Source: Clostridiaceae bacterium Marseille-Q3526
Lineage (GTDB): Bacteria > Bacillota > Clostridia > Lachnospirales > Lachnospiraceae
Direction of reading: 5' to 3'
DNA: 64,000 nucleotides
Assembly: GCA_018223375.1 (NCBI GenBank)
Contig: JAGTTS010000008.1
Coordinates: 1-64,000 of the forward strand
A model generated the notes under the pieces. That model made no database searches. It was given only the letters and a program-made list of their open reading frames with translations, and was not told where the DNA came from. Below, in pieces: positions 25,443-34,010 of this stretch (the first letter of the stretch is position 1; every line of letters begins with the position of its first letter). A program made the position numbers and the translations under genes.

Positions 25443-26006
25443 ATGCGCAGAGAGAAATTAGAACGTATATTTCCAGCTTTTCAGGAGATTCAGGACGAAA
25501 CGCTCAGAGTAAAATCGGAGGAAGCGATGCTTGCGGCCATGGAGGCGGGAGGCTGGAATGAACAGACGATAAAGCTTTGTCCGGTCACATTGAACTGGGA
25601 GAACTGCGACGTATCCTGGACAGAGCATGTCAGCGATGTGACGAGCATGTGCCTGATGGAGTTCGATGGGCTGGAAAAGTATTACAAACGGCATGGGGTG
25701 AGCTTCAGCCGGGATCTGGTGGCAGCCGGTGCGCTGCTTTACGATATCGGAAAGCTGACAGAGTTTGTTTTTCGCGATGGAAAGGCCGTTCATGGAGACA
25801 ACTTTGAACTGATGCGCCATCCATTGTCAGGAGCTGTCATTGCAGCTAAGGCAGGACTTCCGGACGAGCTGGTACACCTGATTGCCGTCCATTCCTTTGA
25901 AGGAGACAAGTCTTACCAGACGGCAGAATCGGAATTTGTACGTTCCATTGATATCTTTGTATTTAACTGCTCTGTAAAAGGGCTGAAAAAGATCCACAAA
26001 AATTAA
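25443..26006 (+). CDS. HD-domain-like protein with altered metal site
   Basis: 187 residues of HD phosphohydrolase type: first His in T-E-H-V-S-D-V, then L-L-Y-D-I-G-K-L where the family has H-D, a later M-R-H-P-L-S-G-A and H-L-I-A-V-H-S. The HD His is Tyr here (a CAC to TAC-type single change would explain it), so metal binding may be lost. GGGAGGAAAG precedes ATG 25443. It starts the operon with tctC, tctB and tctA; I recall similar HD proteins beside tripartite tricarboxylate transporters. Whether it is an enzyme is doubtful. Confidence 0.75.
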   Translation: MRREKLERIFPAFQEIQDETLRVKSEEAMLAAMEAGGWNEQTIKLCPVTLNWENCDVSWTEHVSDVTSMCLMEFDGLEKYYKRHGVSFSRDLVAAGALLYDIGKLTEFVFRDGKAVHGDNFELMRHPLSGAVIAAKAGLPDELVHLIAVHSFEGDKSYQTAESEFVRSIDIFVFNCSVKGLKKIHKN

Positions 26007-26043
26007 TTTGACAACGGTTCAAAATAAAAAAAGAGGAAAAGAG

Positions 26044-27072
26044 ATGAAGAAGACATTAAAGACAGCTCTGGTTTTAACAGCAATCGGCGCGCTTGCACTG
26101 ACAGGCTGCAGCGGAAAATCAGGGGATAGTTCCAAATCAGAAGAAAGAGGCAGCAGAAGGCGGCGGAGCCGGAGAGTGGACGCCGGAACGCTCCATCAAT
26201 ATGATCGTGCCGTGGAGCGCAGGCGGTGGCTCTGACCTGGCTGTCCGTACTCTGGTTCCGTATCTGGAGGAGGATTTAGGCGTCAGCATTACAGTCCTGA
26301 ACTCTACGGGGCCAACGGATGGATTGCCTGGAACGACCTTTTAAAGGCAGATCCAGACGGCTACACCATCGCGCAGATGAATATTCCAACCGTATATTCA
26401 GGCTATTTAGACCCGCAGCAGAACAGAGATGAAACCCTGGACGACTTTACTCTGATTGCCAACGAAATCAGCGACTGGGGCTGCCTTGTAGTAAAGGCGG
26501 GAGACGAGCGCTTCCCGGATGTGGAGAGCTTTATTGAATACGGCAAGAGCAATGAGATATTAGCCGGAGACAACGGCGTGGGAACAAATAAGCACCTGGT
26601 AGCTGAAAATCTGAAGAGCCAGATTGAGGGACTGCAGATTACGCCAGTTCATCAGGCAGGCTGGAGCGATACCTATGCAGCTCTTTTAGGCGGCCATATC
26701 GATGTGGGCTGGGGCTCTATCGGAGAGACAATTCAGGCCTATGAGGACGGAGAGGTAGACATTCTGTGCGTCTTTGCCACAGAGCGTTCTTCCCTGCTTC
26801 CAGATGTGCCTACCTTTAATGAGCTGATGCCGGAGTATGATGTGGTATCCCCGTCTGACAGAGGTTTTGCCCTTCCGGCCGGCGTGGACGACGCAGTTTA
26901 CGACCGCTGGGTACAGGCTATGGATAACTGCATTAACAATCCGGAATTTATCGAAAAGATGGCAGAGCTTGGACAGGCTGTCAACTACATGGGCGGAGAA
27001 GAGTATACTGCATATGCCAAGGAGCAGGAGGCAGAGATGGAAAAATTCTCCGATATCCTTGGTTGGAAATAG
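26044..27072 (+). pseudogene. tctC: TctC solute-binding protein, two frameshifts
   Basis: The binding lipoprotein of a tripartite tricarboxylate transporter. A signal peptide ends in the lipobox L-T-G-C (about residues 19-22). At about 26146 an extra A in an A-run moves the frame, and the in-frame reading stops at 26233-26235. The shifted frame continues the protein (S-I-N-M-I-V-P-W-S-A-G-G-G-S-D) until about 26312, where a G is missing from a G-run and the first frame returns (W-I-A-W-N-D-L-L). The rest, including D-N-G-V-G-T-N-K-H-L and G-G-H-I-D-V-G, is intact to 27072. The two shifts cancel; about 55 codons lie between them. Either a recent pseudogene or base-calling errors in short runs. 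Confidence 0.85.
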
Positions 27073-27103
27073 CGGCAGTTAAGGAAAAAAAGGAGACCGG
27101 AAA

Positions 27104-27538
27104 ATGAAATTGAAACAGATTCATGCAGAGGTATGGCTGGGAGGAATTCTCATCATACTGGCAGTTATTTTCTACATCATGGCAGGGCAGTTTCCAAACG
27201 CCAGCGCCGCTGTCTGGCCCAAGGCGGTTCTGATCGGCATTATGATTCTGTCAGTCCTTTTGGTGATTCACGGCCTGCAGATGACGAAGGATGCAGACGG
27301 AAACGCCGATTTAGGCGGAGCTGTCTTAAAGGGGCCGATGGCTTCTCTGGTTATGATTGTCGCCTATGCGGTGTGCATGAGCTTTACAGGATACTTTGTA
27401 TCCACAGCGATCTTTCTTCCCCTGGGAATGGCTGCTCTGGGACAGAGAAACTGGAAGGCGATTCTGGGAGTGACCGTCGGTCTGGAGCTGTTTGTCTGGT
27501 TCCTGTTTGTAGTACAGCTGCAGCTGAGAATGCCATAG
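27104..27538 (+). CDS. tctB: TctB small membrane subunit
   Basis: The small subunit of the tripartite tricarboxylate transporter: 144 residues, four membrane helices (about 10-28, 38-60, 78-100, 112-140). G-Q-F-P-N-A-S-A-A-V-W-P-K typifies the loop after helix 1. GGAGACC precedes ATG 27104. It lies 31 bases after tctC and 26 bases before tctA. Such systems import citrate or other carboxylates using an ion gradient. Confidence 0.9.
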   Translation: MKLKQIHAEVWLGGILIILAVIFYIMAGQFPNASAAVWPKAVLIGIMILSVLLVIHGLQMTKDADGNADLGGAVLKGPMASLVMIVAYAVCMSFTGYFVSTAIFLPLGMAALGQRNWKAILGVTVGLELFVWFLFVVQLQLRMP

Positions 27539-27564
27539 CTTGATAAGACAATAGAGGTAAACAT

Positions 27565-29061
27565 ATGATACAGGAAATTTTACAAAATTTTATGTCGATT
27601 CAGGTCTGGATTGGACTTGTAGTAGGCGTGGTAGGAGGCATGGTCGTAGGAGCCATGCCGGGCCTCAGCGGTGGTATGGCGATTGCTCTTCTGCTGCCGG
27701 TTACATACTCGATGGATCCGGTAGCGGCGCTGGTAATGCTGATGGCTATTTACACTTCTGCTATGACAGGCGGTTCAATCTCAGCAATTCTGCTGCATAC
27801 GCCGGGTACTCCGGCTAATGCGGCGACTGCCATGGAGGGATATCCTCTCACAAAGAAGGGAAGAGGACTGGAGGCAGTGGGAATGTCCATGCTGTCCTCC
27901 GGAATCGGAGGCTTTGCCAGCGCCCTGGCGCTCTTGGTTATCGCCCCGCCTTTAGCGAAGGTCAGCCTGATGTTCAGCGAGCCGGAGAGCTTTCTGATCT
28001 CAGTGTTCGGTCTGACTGTAATCGGAAGCCTTGCAGGAAATTCTATTTTAAAAGGACTTCTGATGGGACTTGTAGGACTGTTTTTAGCCACAGTAGGCAT
28101 GGACTCTGTGACAGGCACCCTGCGGTATACCTTTGGTTTTGACTCTTTAATGAACGGAATCCAGATGGTTCCTGCTCTGATTGGCTTATTTACCATTTCC
28201 CAGGTAATGAGCAACTGTGAAGATTATAAACACGCAAACCAGTCGATTCTGGAGAAGAGCAATGCAACTCTGGGAAAGAAGATGCTTCCGACTCTCAAGG
28301 AGATTCCCCGTTACATCTGGAACTGGGTATCCGCTTCCATCATTGGTATTGTAGTAGGCATTCTGCCTGGAGCCGGCGGAAATATCGGTTCCTGGATCGC
28401 CTACGATCAGGCGAAAAAGCACTCTAAGCACAAAGAGGAGTTTGGAAACGGCTCTCTTGAGGGACTTGCCTCCTGCGAGGCTGGAAACAACGCGGTAACC
28501 GGCGGCTCCATGATTCCGCTGATGACGCTGTCCATTCCTGGAAGCCCCAATGCGGCTATCATTCTGGGAGGTCTGCTGATTCAGGGCTTAGTTCCAGGCG
28601 CGCGCCTGTTCACGACGCAGGCTCCGACTACCTATTCGATTCTGGTAGGCTTTGCCCTTTCCAATATCCTGATGGTATTCGTGGGACTTGCAATCGCCCG
28701 CTATGTAGTAAATGTAACGAAAATTCCAAATTCTATTCTGATGCCGGTAGTAGTGTCCCTGGCCCTGATTGGATCCTATGCGATCAACGCGTCCATGTTT
28801 GATGTGTTTGTAGCTATTTTCTTCGGTTTCTTAGGATACCTGATGAATAAGCTGGATCTTTCTTCAGCAGCATTAATCCTGGGACTGATTCTGGGCGGTA
28901 CGGCTGAGAGCGGCTTAATGCTTTCTCTGGTTATGGCTAAGGGAGATCCGCTCGGCTACTACATGGGACGTCCGATCTGCCTGGTGCTGATGGCGCTGAT
29001 TCTGCTTTCAGTGGCCGGACCTGTCATTTCAAAACTAAAAGGGAAAAAAGAAAAAGCTTAA
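27565..29061 (+). CDS. tctA: TctA large membrane subunit
   Basis: The transport channel subunit, 498 residues with about 11-12 helices. Family marks: G-A-M-P-G-L-S-G-G-M near the N-terminus, L-L-H-T-P-G-T-P-A-N-A-A-T and, repeated in the second half, G-I-L-P-G-A-G-G-N-I-G, and S-I-P-G-S-P-N-A-A-I-I-L. The two P-G-T-P/P-G-S-P loops reflect an internal duplication. GAGGTAA precedes the ATG and a terminator follows. It needs TctC for uptake, so the frameshifts in tctC matter for the whole system. Confidence 0.95.
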   Translation: MIQEILQNFMSIQVWIGLVVGVVGGMVVGAMPGLSGGMAIALLLPVTYSMDPVAALVMLMAIYTSAMTGGSISAILLHTPGTPANAATAMEGYPLTKKGRGLEAVGMSMLSSGIGGFASALALLVIAPPLAKVSLMFSEPESFLISVFGLTVIGSLAGNSILKGLLMGLVGLFLATVGMDSVTGTLRYTFGFDSLMNGIQMVPALIGLFTISQVMSNCEDYKHANQSILEKSNATLGKKMLPTLKEIPRYIWNWVSASIIGIVVGILPGAGGNIGSWIAYDQAKKHSKHKEEFGNGSLEGLASCEAGNNAVTGGSMIPLMTLSIPGSPNAAIILGGLLIQGLVPGARLFTTQAPTTYSILVGFALSNILMVFVGLAIARYVVNVTKIPNSILMPVVVSLALIGSYAINASMFDVFVAIFFGFLGYLMNKLDLSSAALILGLILGGTAESGLMLSLVMAKGDPLGYYMGRPICLVLMALILLSVAGPVISKLKGKKEKA

Positions 29062-29081
29062 ATATTAATATATGAAAAAGA

Positions 29082-29121
29082 GCTGCGAATCAAGAGAGAC
29101 TCGAGATTCGCGGCCTTTTTC
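29082..29121 (+). terminator. Terminator after tctA
   Basis: GCTGCGAATC (29082-29091) pairs with GATTCGCGGC (29105-29114), one G-U, then TTTTT. Confidence 0.85.
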
Positions 29122-29143
29122 ACTCTTTTGCACTTCAGAAAAA

Positions 29144-29177
29144 ACAGCTTTCCGTCTCTGAAAAGCTGTGTTATAAT
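29144..29177 (+). promoter_or_regulatory. Possible promoter overlapping an inverted repeat
   Basis: ACAGCTTT (29144-29151) and AAAGCTGT (29162-29169) are exact inverted copies, followed at once by TATAAT (29172-29177). The repeat covers the -35 to -10 gap, so it could be an operator. The rest of the gap to 29340 shows nothing clear. Confidence 0.4.
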
Positions 29178-29340
29178 ACTCATATCAATGATCATCTGTG
29201 ATTCATTTAACATTCAGGGACTGCTTTCAAACGCAGTCCGTCTTATGAAGATTCTATCAGGCCGTTTCGGCTGAAATCCAAAAATCCAAGGAACACCATT
29301 GCTGTAACATGAAAATTTGATTATACTGAAAGGAGAAGGC

Positions 29341-29928
29341 ATGAGACAACAGCCTCTGCAGTGGCATCCGGCGTTTCAGGCTGTGATGCAGATTGAGCTG
29401 GCCGAATATCAGGACTGGCTGAAGTACTCTGCCCTTCCTAAAAAAGAGAACGTCTGGTTAAGCAGGCTGAGGCCAGGGCTTGACGTGGAAGAGGACATAG
29501 CGATGCTGGCCCAGGCATATCAGAGGAGGGATGAAAATCCCCTGTACAGCGCGGTAATGGAGCTGATTGTAAGAGCGAATAGAAAGCAGTATGAGGAGGC
29601 GAAGCATATGTGCAATGCATTAAGAGAACTGTTTGCAGAGGAGATAGAGGAGGGAAGGCAGAGGGGCAAAGCAGAGGGAAAGATAGAAGGAAAAATAGAA
29701 GGCAAAGAGGAGGGCCATTGCCTGGCTTTCATTGAAATTCTCAGGCGCAAGGTGGAGAATGGAAAATCTCTGGAGGAATCGGCAGAGGCTTTGGAGGAGA
29801 GGCCGGAAGATATCGAGAAGCTTTACCGCTTGATTGAAAATCAGGGGCCTGATGCAGACGCAGAGCTGATTTATCAGCTGTACCGGGCTGATGTGAAATC
29901 TTCAGAGAAAAAAGAAGGACAGCGCTGA
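29341..29928 (+). CDS. Rpn-like protein lacking its nuclease core
   Basis: 195 residues. The start (L-Q-W-H-P-A-F-Q-A-V-M-Q-I-E-L) and the later W-L-S-R-L-R, M-C-N-A-L-R-E-L-F-A-E-E match proteins of the Rpn/PDDEXK-transposase-like group common in Lachnospiraceae, but the central part of about 130 residues that should carry the PD-(D/E)XK fold is missing. A charged repeat G-K-A-E-G-K-I-E-G-K-I-E-G-K-E-E-G follows, then a helical tail. ATG 29341 is preferred over TTG 29317 because AAAGGAGAAG lies just before it. It may be a remnant or a short helper protein. Family match is from memory. Confidence 0.55.
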   Translation: MRQQPLQWHPAFQAVMQIELAEYQDWLKYSALPKKENVWLSRLRPGLDVEEDIAMLAQAYQRRDENPLYSAVMELIVRANRKQYEEAKHMCNALRELFAEEIEEGRQRGKAEGKIEGKIEGKEEGHCLAFIEILRRKVENGKSLEESAEALEERPEDIEKLYRLIENQGPDADAELIYQLYRADVKSSEKKEGQR

Positions 29929-30011
29929 TAGTTTCCCCTGCCGCCGCCTTTGTTCTACCGCCGCTTCCTGCCGCGTAAACTGGCAGTAACAGCTTTAGTT
30001 TGAGGAAAAGC

Positions 30012-30863
30012 ATGAAATTTTTTAAATTAAAACGAAGGCACGTCTGTCTGCGGGAAAACGCCCTGTTTTGGGTATTTTTAGCTCTCCTTTCGATTGGCTG
30101 CATGGCGAAGCTCTACGAGCAGGCCTCTCTGGCTCCGGCCTCCTCAGAGAGTGTGTTTGCCTCCTCCCAGGCGGCGGGAGGAAGGGATTATCAGGTTAAG
30201 GACAGGAAACTTCCCATCTACTGTGTACAGACAGAGAAGCCCCAGGTAGCTCTTTCCTTTGACGCGGCCTGGGGAAATGAGGACACCAGGCAGCTGATGG
30301 AAATTTTGGCGAAGCACAATGTGAAGGTCACTTTTTTTATGACAGGCGGCTGGGTGGAGAAGTACCCGGAGGATGTGAAGTATATTGCCAGCCAGGGACA
30401 CGATTTAGGCAATCACAGCGAGAATCACAAAAATATGAGCCAGCTGGGAGAAGAGGAGATCCGCACGGAAATTCAGACGGTTCACGACCGCGTCAAGGAG
30501 CTGACAGGACAGGATATGGCGTTATTTCGCCCGCCTTACGGCGATTATGATGATAAAGTAGTAGCCGTGGCCGATCGTATGGGCTACTATCCGATTCAAT
30601 GGGATATTGACAGCCTGGACTGGAAGGATTATGGGGCTGATTCGATTGTGGATAAGGTGGTCAATCACAAGCATCTGGGAAACGGTTCCATTATTCTCAT
30701 GCACAACGGAGCCAAATATACGCCTCAGGCATTGGAGGCAGTGATTACAGGACTTCAGGAAAAGGGGTACGAGCTGGTTCCCATTTCCCAGCTGATCTGT
30801 AAGGAGCAGTTTATCATTGACCATGAAGGGCGTCAGATTCCGTCTCAAAAGGCAGTTCAGTAA
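30012..30863 (+). CDS. Polysaccharide deacetylase (NodB domain)
   Basis: Removes acetyl groups from peptidoglycan or another polysaccharide outside the cell. A single N-terminal membrane helix (about 17-37) is followed by a NodB domain (about 75-270): S-F-D-A-A-W-G-N-E-D with the catalytic Asp, H-S-E-N-H-K-N zinc histidines, R-P-P-Y-G-D-Y-D and I-I-L-M-H-N-G. It resembles sporulation PdaB-type enzymes. GAGG at 30002-30005 supports ATG 30012 over TTG 30000. It lies directly before spo0A and ends at Spo0A-type boxes. Confidence 0.9.
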   Translation: MKFFKLKRRHVCLRENALFWVFLALLSIGCMAKLYEQASLAPASSESVFASSQAAGGRDYQVKDRKLPIYCVQTEKPQVALSFDAAWGNEDTRQLMEILAKHNVKVTFFMTGGWVEKYPEDVKYIASQGHDLGNHSENHKNMSQLGEEEIRTEIQTVHDRVKELTGQDMALFRPPYGDYDDKVVAVADRMGYYPIQWDIDSLDWKDYGADSIVDKVVNHKHLGNGSIILMHNGAKYTPQALEAVITGLQEKGYELVPISQLICKEQFIIDHEGRQIPSQKAVQ

Positions 30864-30868
30864 AAAAC

Positions 30869-30880
30869 TTTTCGACAAAA
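30869..30880 (-). promoter_or_regulatory. Spo0A box (minus orientation)
   Basis: TTTTCGACAAAA is the exact reverse complement of TTTTGTCGAAAA, the extended form of the 0A box TGTCGAA. It lies 6 bases after the deacetylase stop and about 190 bases before spo0A. Confidence 0.6.
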
Positions 30881-30981
30881 AAACGCCGTTTTTTGTCTGT
30901 TTTCAAAACTCCGCGTTGGGCAGAAAGCCAGGAAAATGGGGATAAAATAGAAGAACCAGACAGACGCAGCCTCGCGCCCCG

Positions 30982-31002
30982 TGTCGAAAATTGCGTTATA
31001 AT
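30982..31002 (+). promoter_or_regulatory. Spo0A box and -10 element of spo0A
   Basis: TGTCGAA (30982-30988) matches the 0A box exactly, and TATAAT (30997-31002) follows 8 bases later. A box between -35 and -10 fits control of spo0A by its own product. An AGGAAAA (30930-30936) upstream, with GAAG further on, loosely resembles a sigma-H promoter. Confidence 0.6.
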
Positions 31003-31068
31003 CTCATTGAATGGCAGTTTTTACCAGATTATAATCTATAGAGAAACAAATCAGGAGGAGTATGAAGC

Positions 31069-31875
31069 ATGGCAGAATTAAATATCGCGATTGCAGATGA
31101 TAACAGGCAGACTTTGGAGCTGCTTGGCGAAATACTGGAGGGAGAAAAGGATTACCATGTCGTAGGAAAGGCAGATAATGGAAACGAAGCATACAACATG
31201 ATTATGAAAACCAGGCCAGATGTCGTTTTAATGGATATTGTCATGCCGGGAATGGACGGAATTTCCGTGATGGAGAAGATTAAGAGCAACGCGGAAATGA
31301 AGGACAGCACCTCTTTTATTATGGTTACAGCCGCCGGAAGCGAAAACCTGACGGCGGAGGCCTTTAAGCTGGGAGCCAGCTACTACATCATGAAGCCGTT
31401 CACAAGGGAGATTATCCTGGATAAGCTCCGCCGCCTGACCGGCTACAAAAATAAAACCACCATGCTGTCGGGAAGCAGACGGGTGAAGCCCTATGTGAAT
31501 AAAGCGGAATACATGGAACAGAACCTGGAGAACGACGTGACGCAGATGCTTCACGAAATCGGAATTCCGGCCCACATCAAGGGATATCAGTATTTGAGGG
31601 ACGCTATTATCATTTCAGTAGGAGATCAGGAGATGCTGACCTCCGTGACGAAGATTCTCTATCCCACCATTGCGAAAAAGCACGATACGACTCCAAGCCG
31701 TGTGGAGAGAGCTATCCGCCACGCGATCGAGGTGGCCTGGAACAGAGGCGAGATGGATACGATTAACGATTTATTTGGCTATACCGTAAGCACCGGAAAG
31801 GGCAAACCAACCAATTCCGAGTTTATTGCCCTGATTGCTGATAAAATTCGTCTGGACTACAAACGGATTTCCTAA
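31069..31875 (+). CDS. spo0A: Sporulation master regulator Spo0A
   Basis: The response regulator that commits the cell to sporulation. Receiver domain (1-125) with D-D-N acidic pocket, phospho-Asp in [13 protein letters not shown] (about 56) and Lys in I-M-K-P-F (about 108); DNA-binding domain with the conserved [16 protein letters not shown] and recognition helix [12 protein letters not shown]. 268 residues, standard. AGGAGG (31052-31057) precedes ATG 31069. Usual neighbour spoIVB is absent; a deacetylase stands there instead and glgA follows. Confidence 0.98.
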   Translation: MAELNIAIADDNRQTLELLGEILEGEKDYHVVGKADNGNEAYNMIMKTRPDVVLMDIVMPGMDGISVMEKIKSNAEMKDSTSFIMVTAAGSENLTAEAFKLGASYYIMKPFTREIILDKLRRLTGYKNKTTMLSGSRRVKPYVNKAEYMEQNLENDVTQMLHEIGIPAHIKGYQYLRDAIIISVGDQEMLTSVTKILYPTIAKKHDTTPSRVERAIRHAIEVAWNRGEMDTINDLFGYTVSTGKGKPTNSEFIALIADKIRLDYKRIS

Positions 31876-31911
31876 AAATTATAATACTACCTTTCTAAAT
31901 GCATAAATTTA

Positions 31912-31920
31912 TTGTATAAT
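31912..31920 (+). promoter_or_regulatory. Extended -10 upstream of glgA
   Basis: TTGTATAAT (31912-31920) is a good extended -10; the best -35 at 17 bases is a weak TTTCTA (31892-31897). A 74-base leader separates it from glgA. Confidence 0.5.
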
Positions 31921-31994
31921 AAGCTTATAATCTGGACAAAGGGGGGACTTGTTTGACGATTTGTCCGGCAATGTGATGCACGGGAGGTAGCAGA

Positions 31995-33440
31995 ATGAAA
32001 AAAATTCTTTTTATAGCTTCAGAAGCGGTTCCTTTTATTAAGACGGGCGGTCTGGCGGACGTAGTGGGCTCCCTGCCGAAATGTTTTGATAAGGAGTATT
32101 TTGACGTGAGGGTTATGATCCCCAAGTATCTTTGCATCAAGGAATCCTTCCGAAACGACATGAAATATCTGAATCATTTCTACATGGATTATCTGGGACA
32201 GAGCCGTTATGTGGGAATTCTTGAGTACGTCTATGAGGGAATCACCTTTTACTTCATTGACAATGAGAGCTATTTCTGCGGTTCCAAGCCCTATGGAGAC
32301 TGGTACTGCGACCTGGAGAAGTTTGCCTTCTTCTCTCGGGCGGCGCTTTCCAGCCTTCCTGTCATCGGCTTTCAGCCGGATGTGGTTCACTGCCACGACT
32401 GGCAGACCGGTCTGATTCCCGTATTCTTAAAGGATAAATTCCACGAGGGAGAATTCTTCCGGAACATGAAGTCTGTGATGACCATCCACAACCTGAAATT
32501 CCAGGGAGTGTGGGATGTGAAGACCATCCAGAGGCTTTCCGGACTTCCGGATTACTATTTTACCCCTGATAAGCTGGAAGCGTATAAGGACGGCAATATG
32601 CTAAAAGGCGGCCTTGTCTACGCCGACGCTATCACTACGGTGAGCAGCACCTATGCTGAGGAGATTAAGACACCGTTTTATGGAGAGGGACTGGACGGCC
32701 TGATGCGGGCAAGGGCAGGCAGCCTAAGAGGCATTGTCAATGGAATCGACTACAGTGATTTCAACCCTGAGACGGATCCGCTGATTGTCCAGAACTACAG
32801 CGCCAGAACCTTCCGCAAGGAAAAAATAAAGAATAAAAGAGCTCTCCAGCAGCAGCTGGGACTGGAACAGGATGATAAGAAATTTATGATTGGAATCGTG
32901 TCGCGTCTGACGGATCAGAAGGGCTTTGACCTGATCCAGTGCGTGATGGACGAGATCTGCACGGACGACGTACAGCTGGTAGTTCTGGGAACCGGGGATG
33001 AGAAGTATGAAAACATGTTCCGCCACTACGACTGGAAGTACAATGGACGGGTTTCCGCCAATATCTACTACTCCGAGGAAATGTCCCATAAGGTTTATGC
33101 GGCCTGCGACGCCTTTTTGATGCCTTCCCTCTTTGAGCCTTGCGGCCTGAGCCAGCTGATGGCTCTGCGCTACGGCACGGTGCCGATTGTCAGAGAGACA
33201 GGCGGCCTGAAGGATACGGTATGGCCTTACAACGAGTACGAGGGTACGGGAACTGGTTTTTCCTTTGCCAATTATAATGCCCACGAAATGTTAGACACCA
33301 TCCGTTATGCAAAGCATGTATTCTACAACAGAAAACGGGAGTGGAACAAGATCATTGACCGGGCGATGGCGGCCGACTTCTCCTGGGACAGCTCCGCGCT
33401 TAAATATCAGGAGCTTTACGACTGGCTGATTGGATATTAG
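31995..33440 (+). CDS. glgA: Glycogen synthase (ADP-glucose type)
   Basis: Adds glucose from ADP-glucose to the growing alpha-1,4 chain of glycogen. GT5 glycosyltransferase: K-T-G-G-L-A-D-V at residues 15-22, H-C-H-D-W-Q-T-G near 133, V-S-R-L-T-D-Q-K-G near 300, and P-S-L-F-E-P-C-G-L-S-Q near 380 with the catalytic Glu. 481 residues is typical. GGGAGGT precedes the ATG. No other glycogen genes lie beside it; its place after spo0A suggests a link with carbon storage before sporulation, which is inference. Confidence 0.96.
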   Translation: MKKILFIASEAVPFIKTGGLADVVGSLPKCFDKEYFDVRVMIPKYLCIKESFRNDMKYLNHFYMDYLGQSRYVGILEYVYEGITFYFIDNESYFCGSKPYGDWYCDLEKFAFFSRAALSSLPVIGFQPDVVHCHDWQTGLIPVFLKDKFHEGEFFRNMKSVMTIHNLKFQGVWDVKTIQRLSGLPDYYFTPDKLEAYKDGNMLKGGLVYADAITTVSSTYAEEIKTPFYGEGLDGLMRARAGSLRGIVNGIDYSDFNPETDPLIVQNYSARTFRKEKIKNKRALQQQLGLEQDDKKFMIGIVSRLTDQKGFDLIQCVMDEICTDDVQLVVLGTGDEKYENMFRHYDWKYNGRVSANIYYSEEMSHKVYAACDAFLMPSLFEPCGLSQLMALRYGTVPIVRETGGLKDTVWPYNEYEGTGTGFSFANYNAHEMLDTIRYAKHVFYNRKREWNKIIDRAMAADFSWDSSALKYQELYDWLIGY

Positions 33441-33470
33441 GGATGGGCAGATGAGATACAGGAGAGAAGA

Positions 33471-33929
33471 ATGACTATCTATCGGGAAATAACGGGAAAT
33501 CAGGTATTGATGAGCGGCGTCATCGGCTGGGTGGTGGCGCAGGTATTAAAGACCATCATTGATATTGCCCTGAACAAGTCCTTTAATCCAGAACGGCTGA
33601 CCGGATCGGGAGGGATGCCCAGCTCCCATTCCTCCACTGTCTGCGCCCTGACCACAGCCTCAGCCTTCTGCTATGGCTTTGGAAGCTTTGAGTTTGCCAT
33701 CAGCTTCCTCTTTGCCATGGTAGTGATGTACGATGCCATCGGAGTCCGCCAGGAGACAGGCAAACAGGCGAAGGTTCTGAACCATCTTCTGTTTGAGAAT
33801 CCCCTGAAGCTGGATACCGTGGTGCTGCAGGAGCGGCTTAAAGAGTATGTGGGACATACTCCGCTGCAGGTATTTGCCGGCGCGGTGCTGGGAATCGGAA
33901 TCGCCGTGTTTATGAATGGATTTTATTAG
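33471..33929 (+). CDS. Divergent PAP2 family membrane protein
   Basis: 152 residues with four membrane helices. It keeps the divergent PAP2 pattern G-S-G-G-M-P-S-S-H-S-S-T-V (residues about 48-60), D-A-I-G-V-R-Q-E-T-G-K-Q-A, and H-T-P-L-Q-V-F-A-G. These proteins resemble phosphatidic acid phosphatases, but their reaction is unknown. GAGAGAAG precedes ATG 33471. It begins 31 bases after glgA and probably shares its transcript. Confidence 0.9.
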   Translation: MTIYREITGNQVLMSGVIGWVVAQVLKTIIDIALNKSFNPERLTGSGGMPSSHSSTVCALTTASAFCYGFGSFEFAISFLFAMVVMYDAIGVRQETGKQAKVLNHLLFENPLKLDTVVLQERLKEYVGHTPLQVFAGAVLGIGIAVFMNGFY

Positions 33930-33966
33930 GACAGGAGCGTTTGCCTGCAAAGAAAAGCGCGCGTTT

Positions 33967-34010
33967 AAGCATGTCTCTACACAGCAGAGTGATAGGGACA
34001 TGCTTTTTTT
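33967..34010. terminator. Terminator shared by PAP2 and DUF5714 genes
   Basis: GCATGTC (33969-33975) pairs with GACATGC (33997-34003), followed by seven T on the plus strand. The minus-strand DUF5714 gene ends inside the loop. Confidence 0.75.

Noticed and set aside
30930..30958. Sigma-H promoter for spo0A
   Set aside because: AGGAAAA fits the -35, but the -10 is GAAG and not GAAT, so the match is too weak to list as its own feature.
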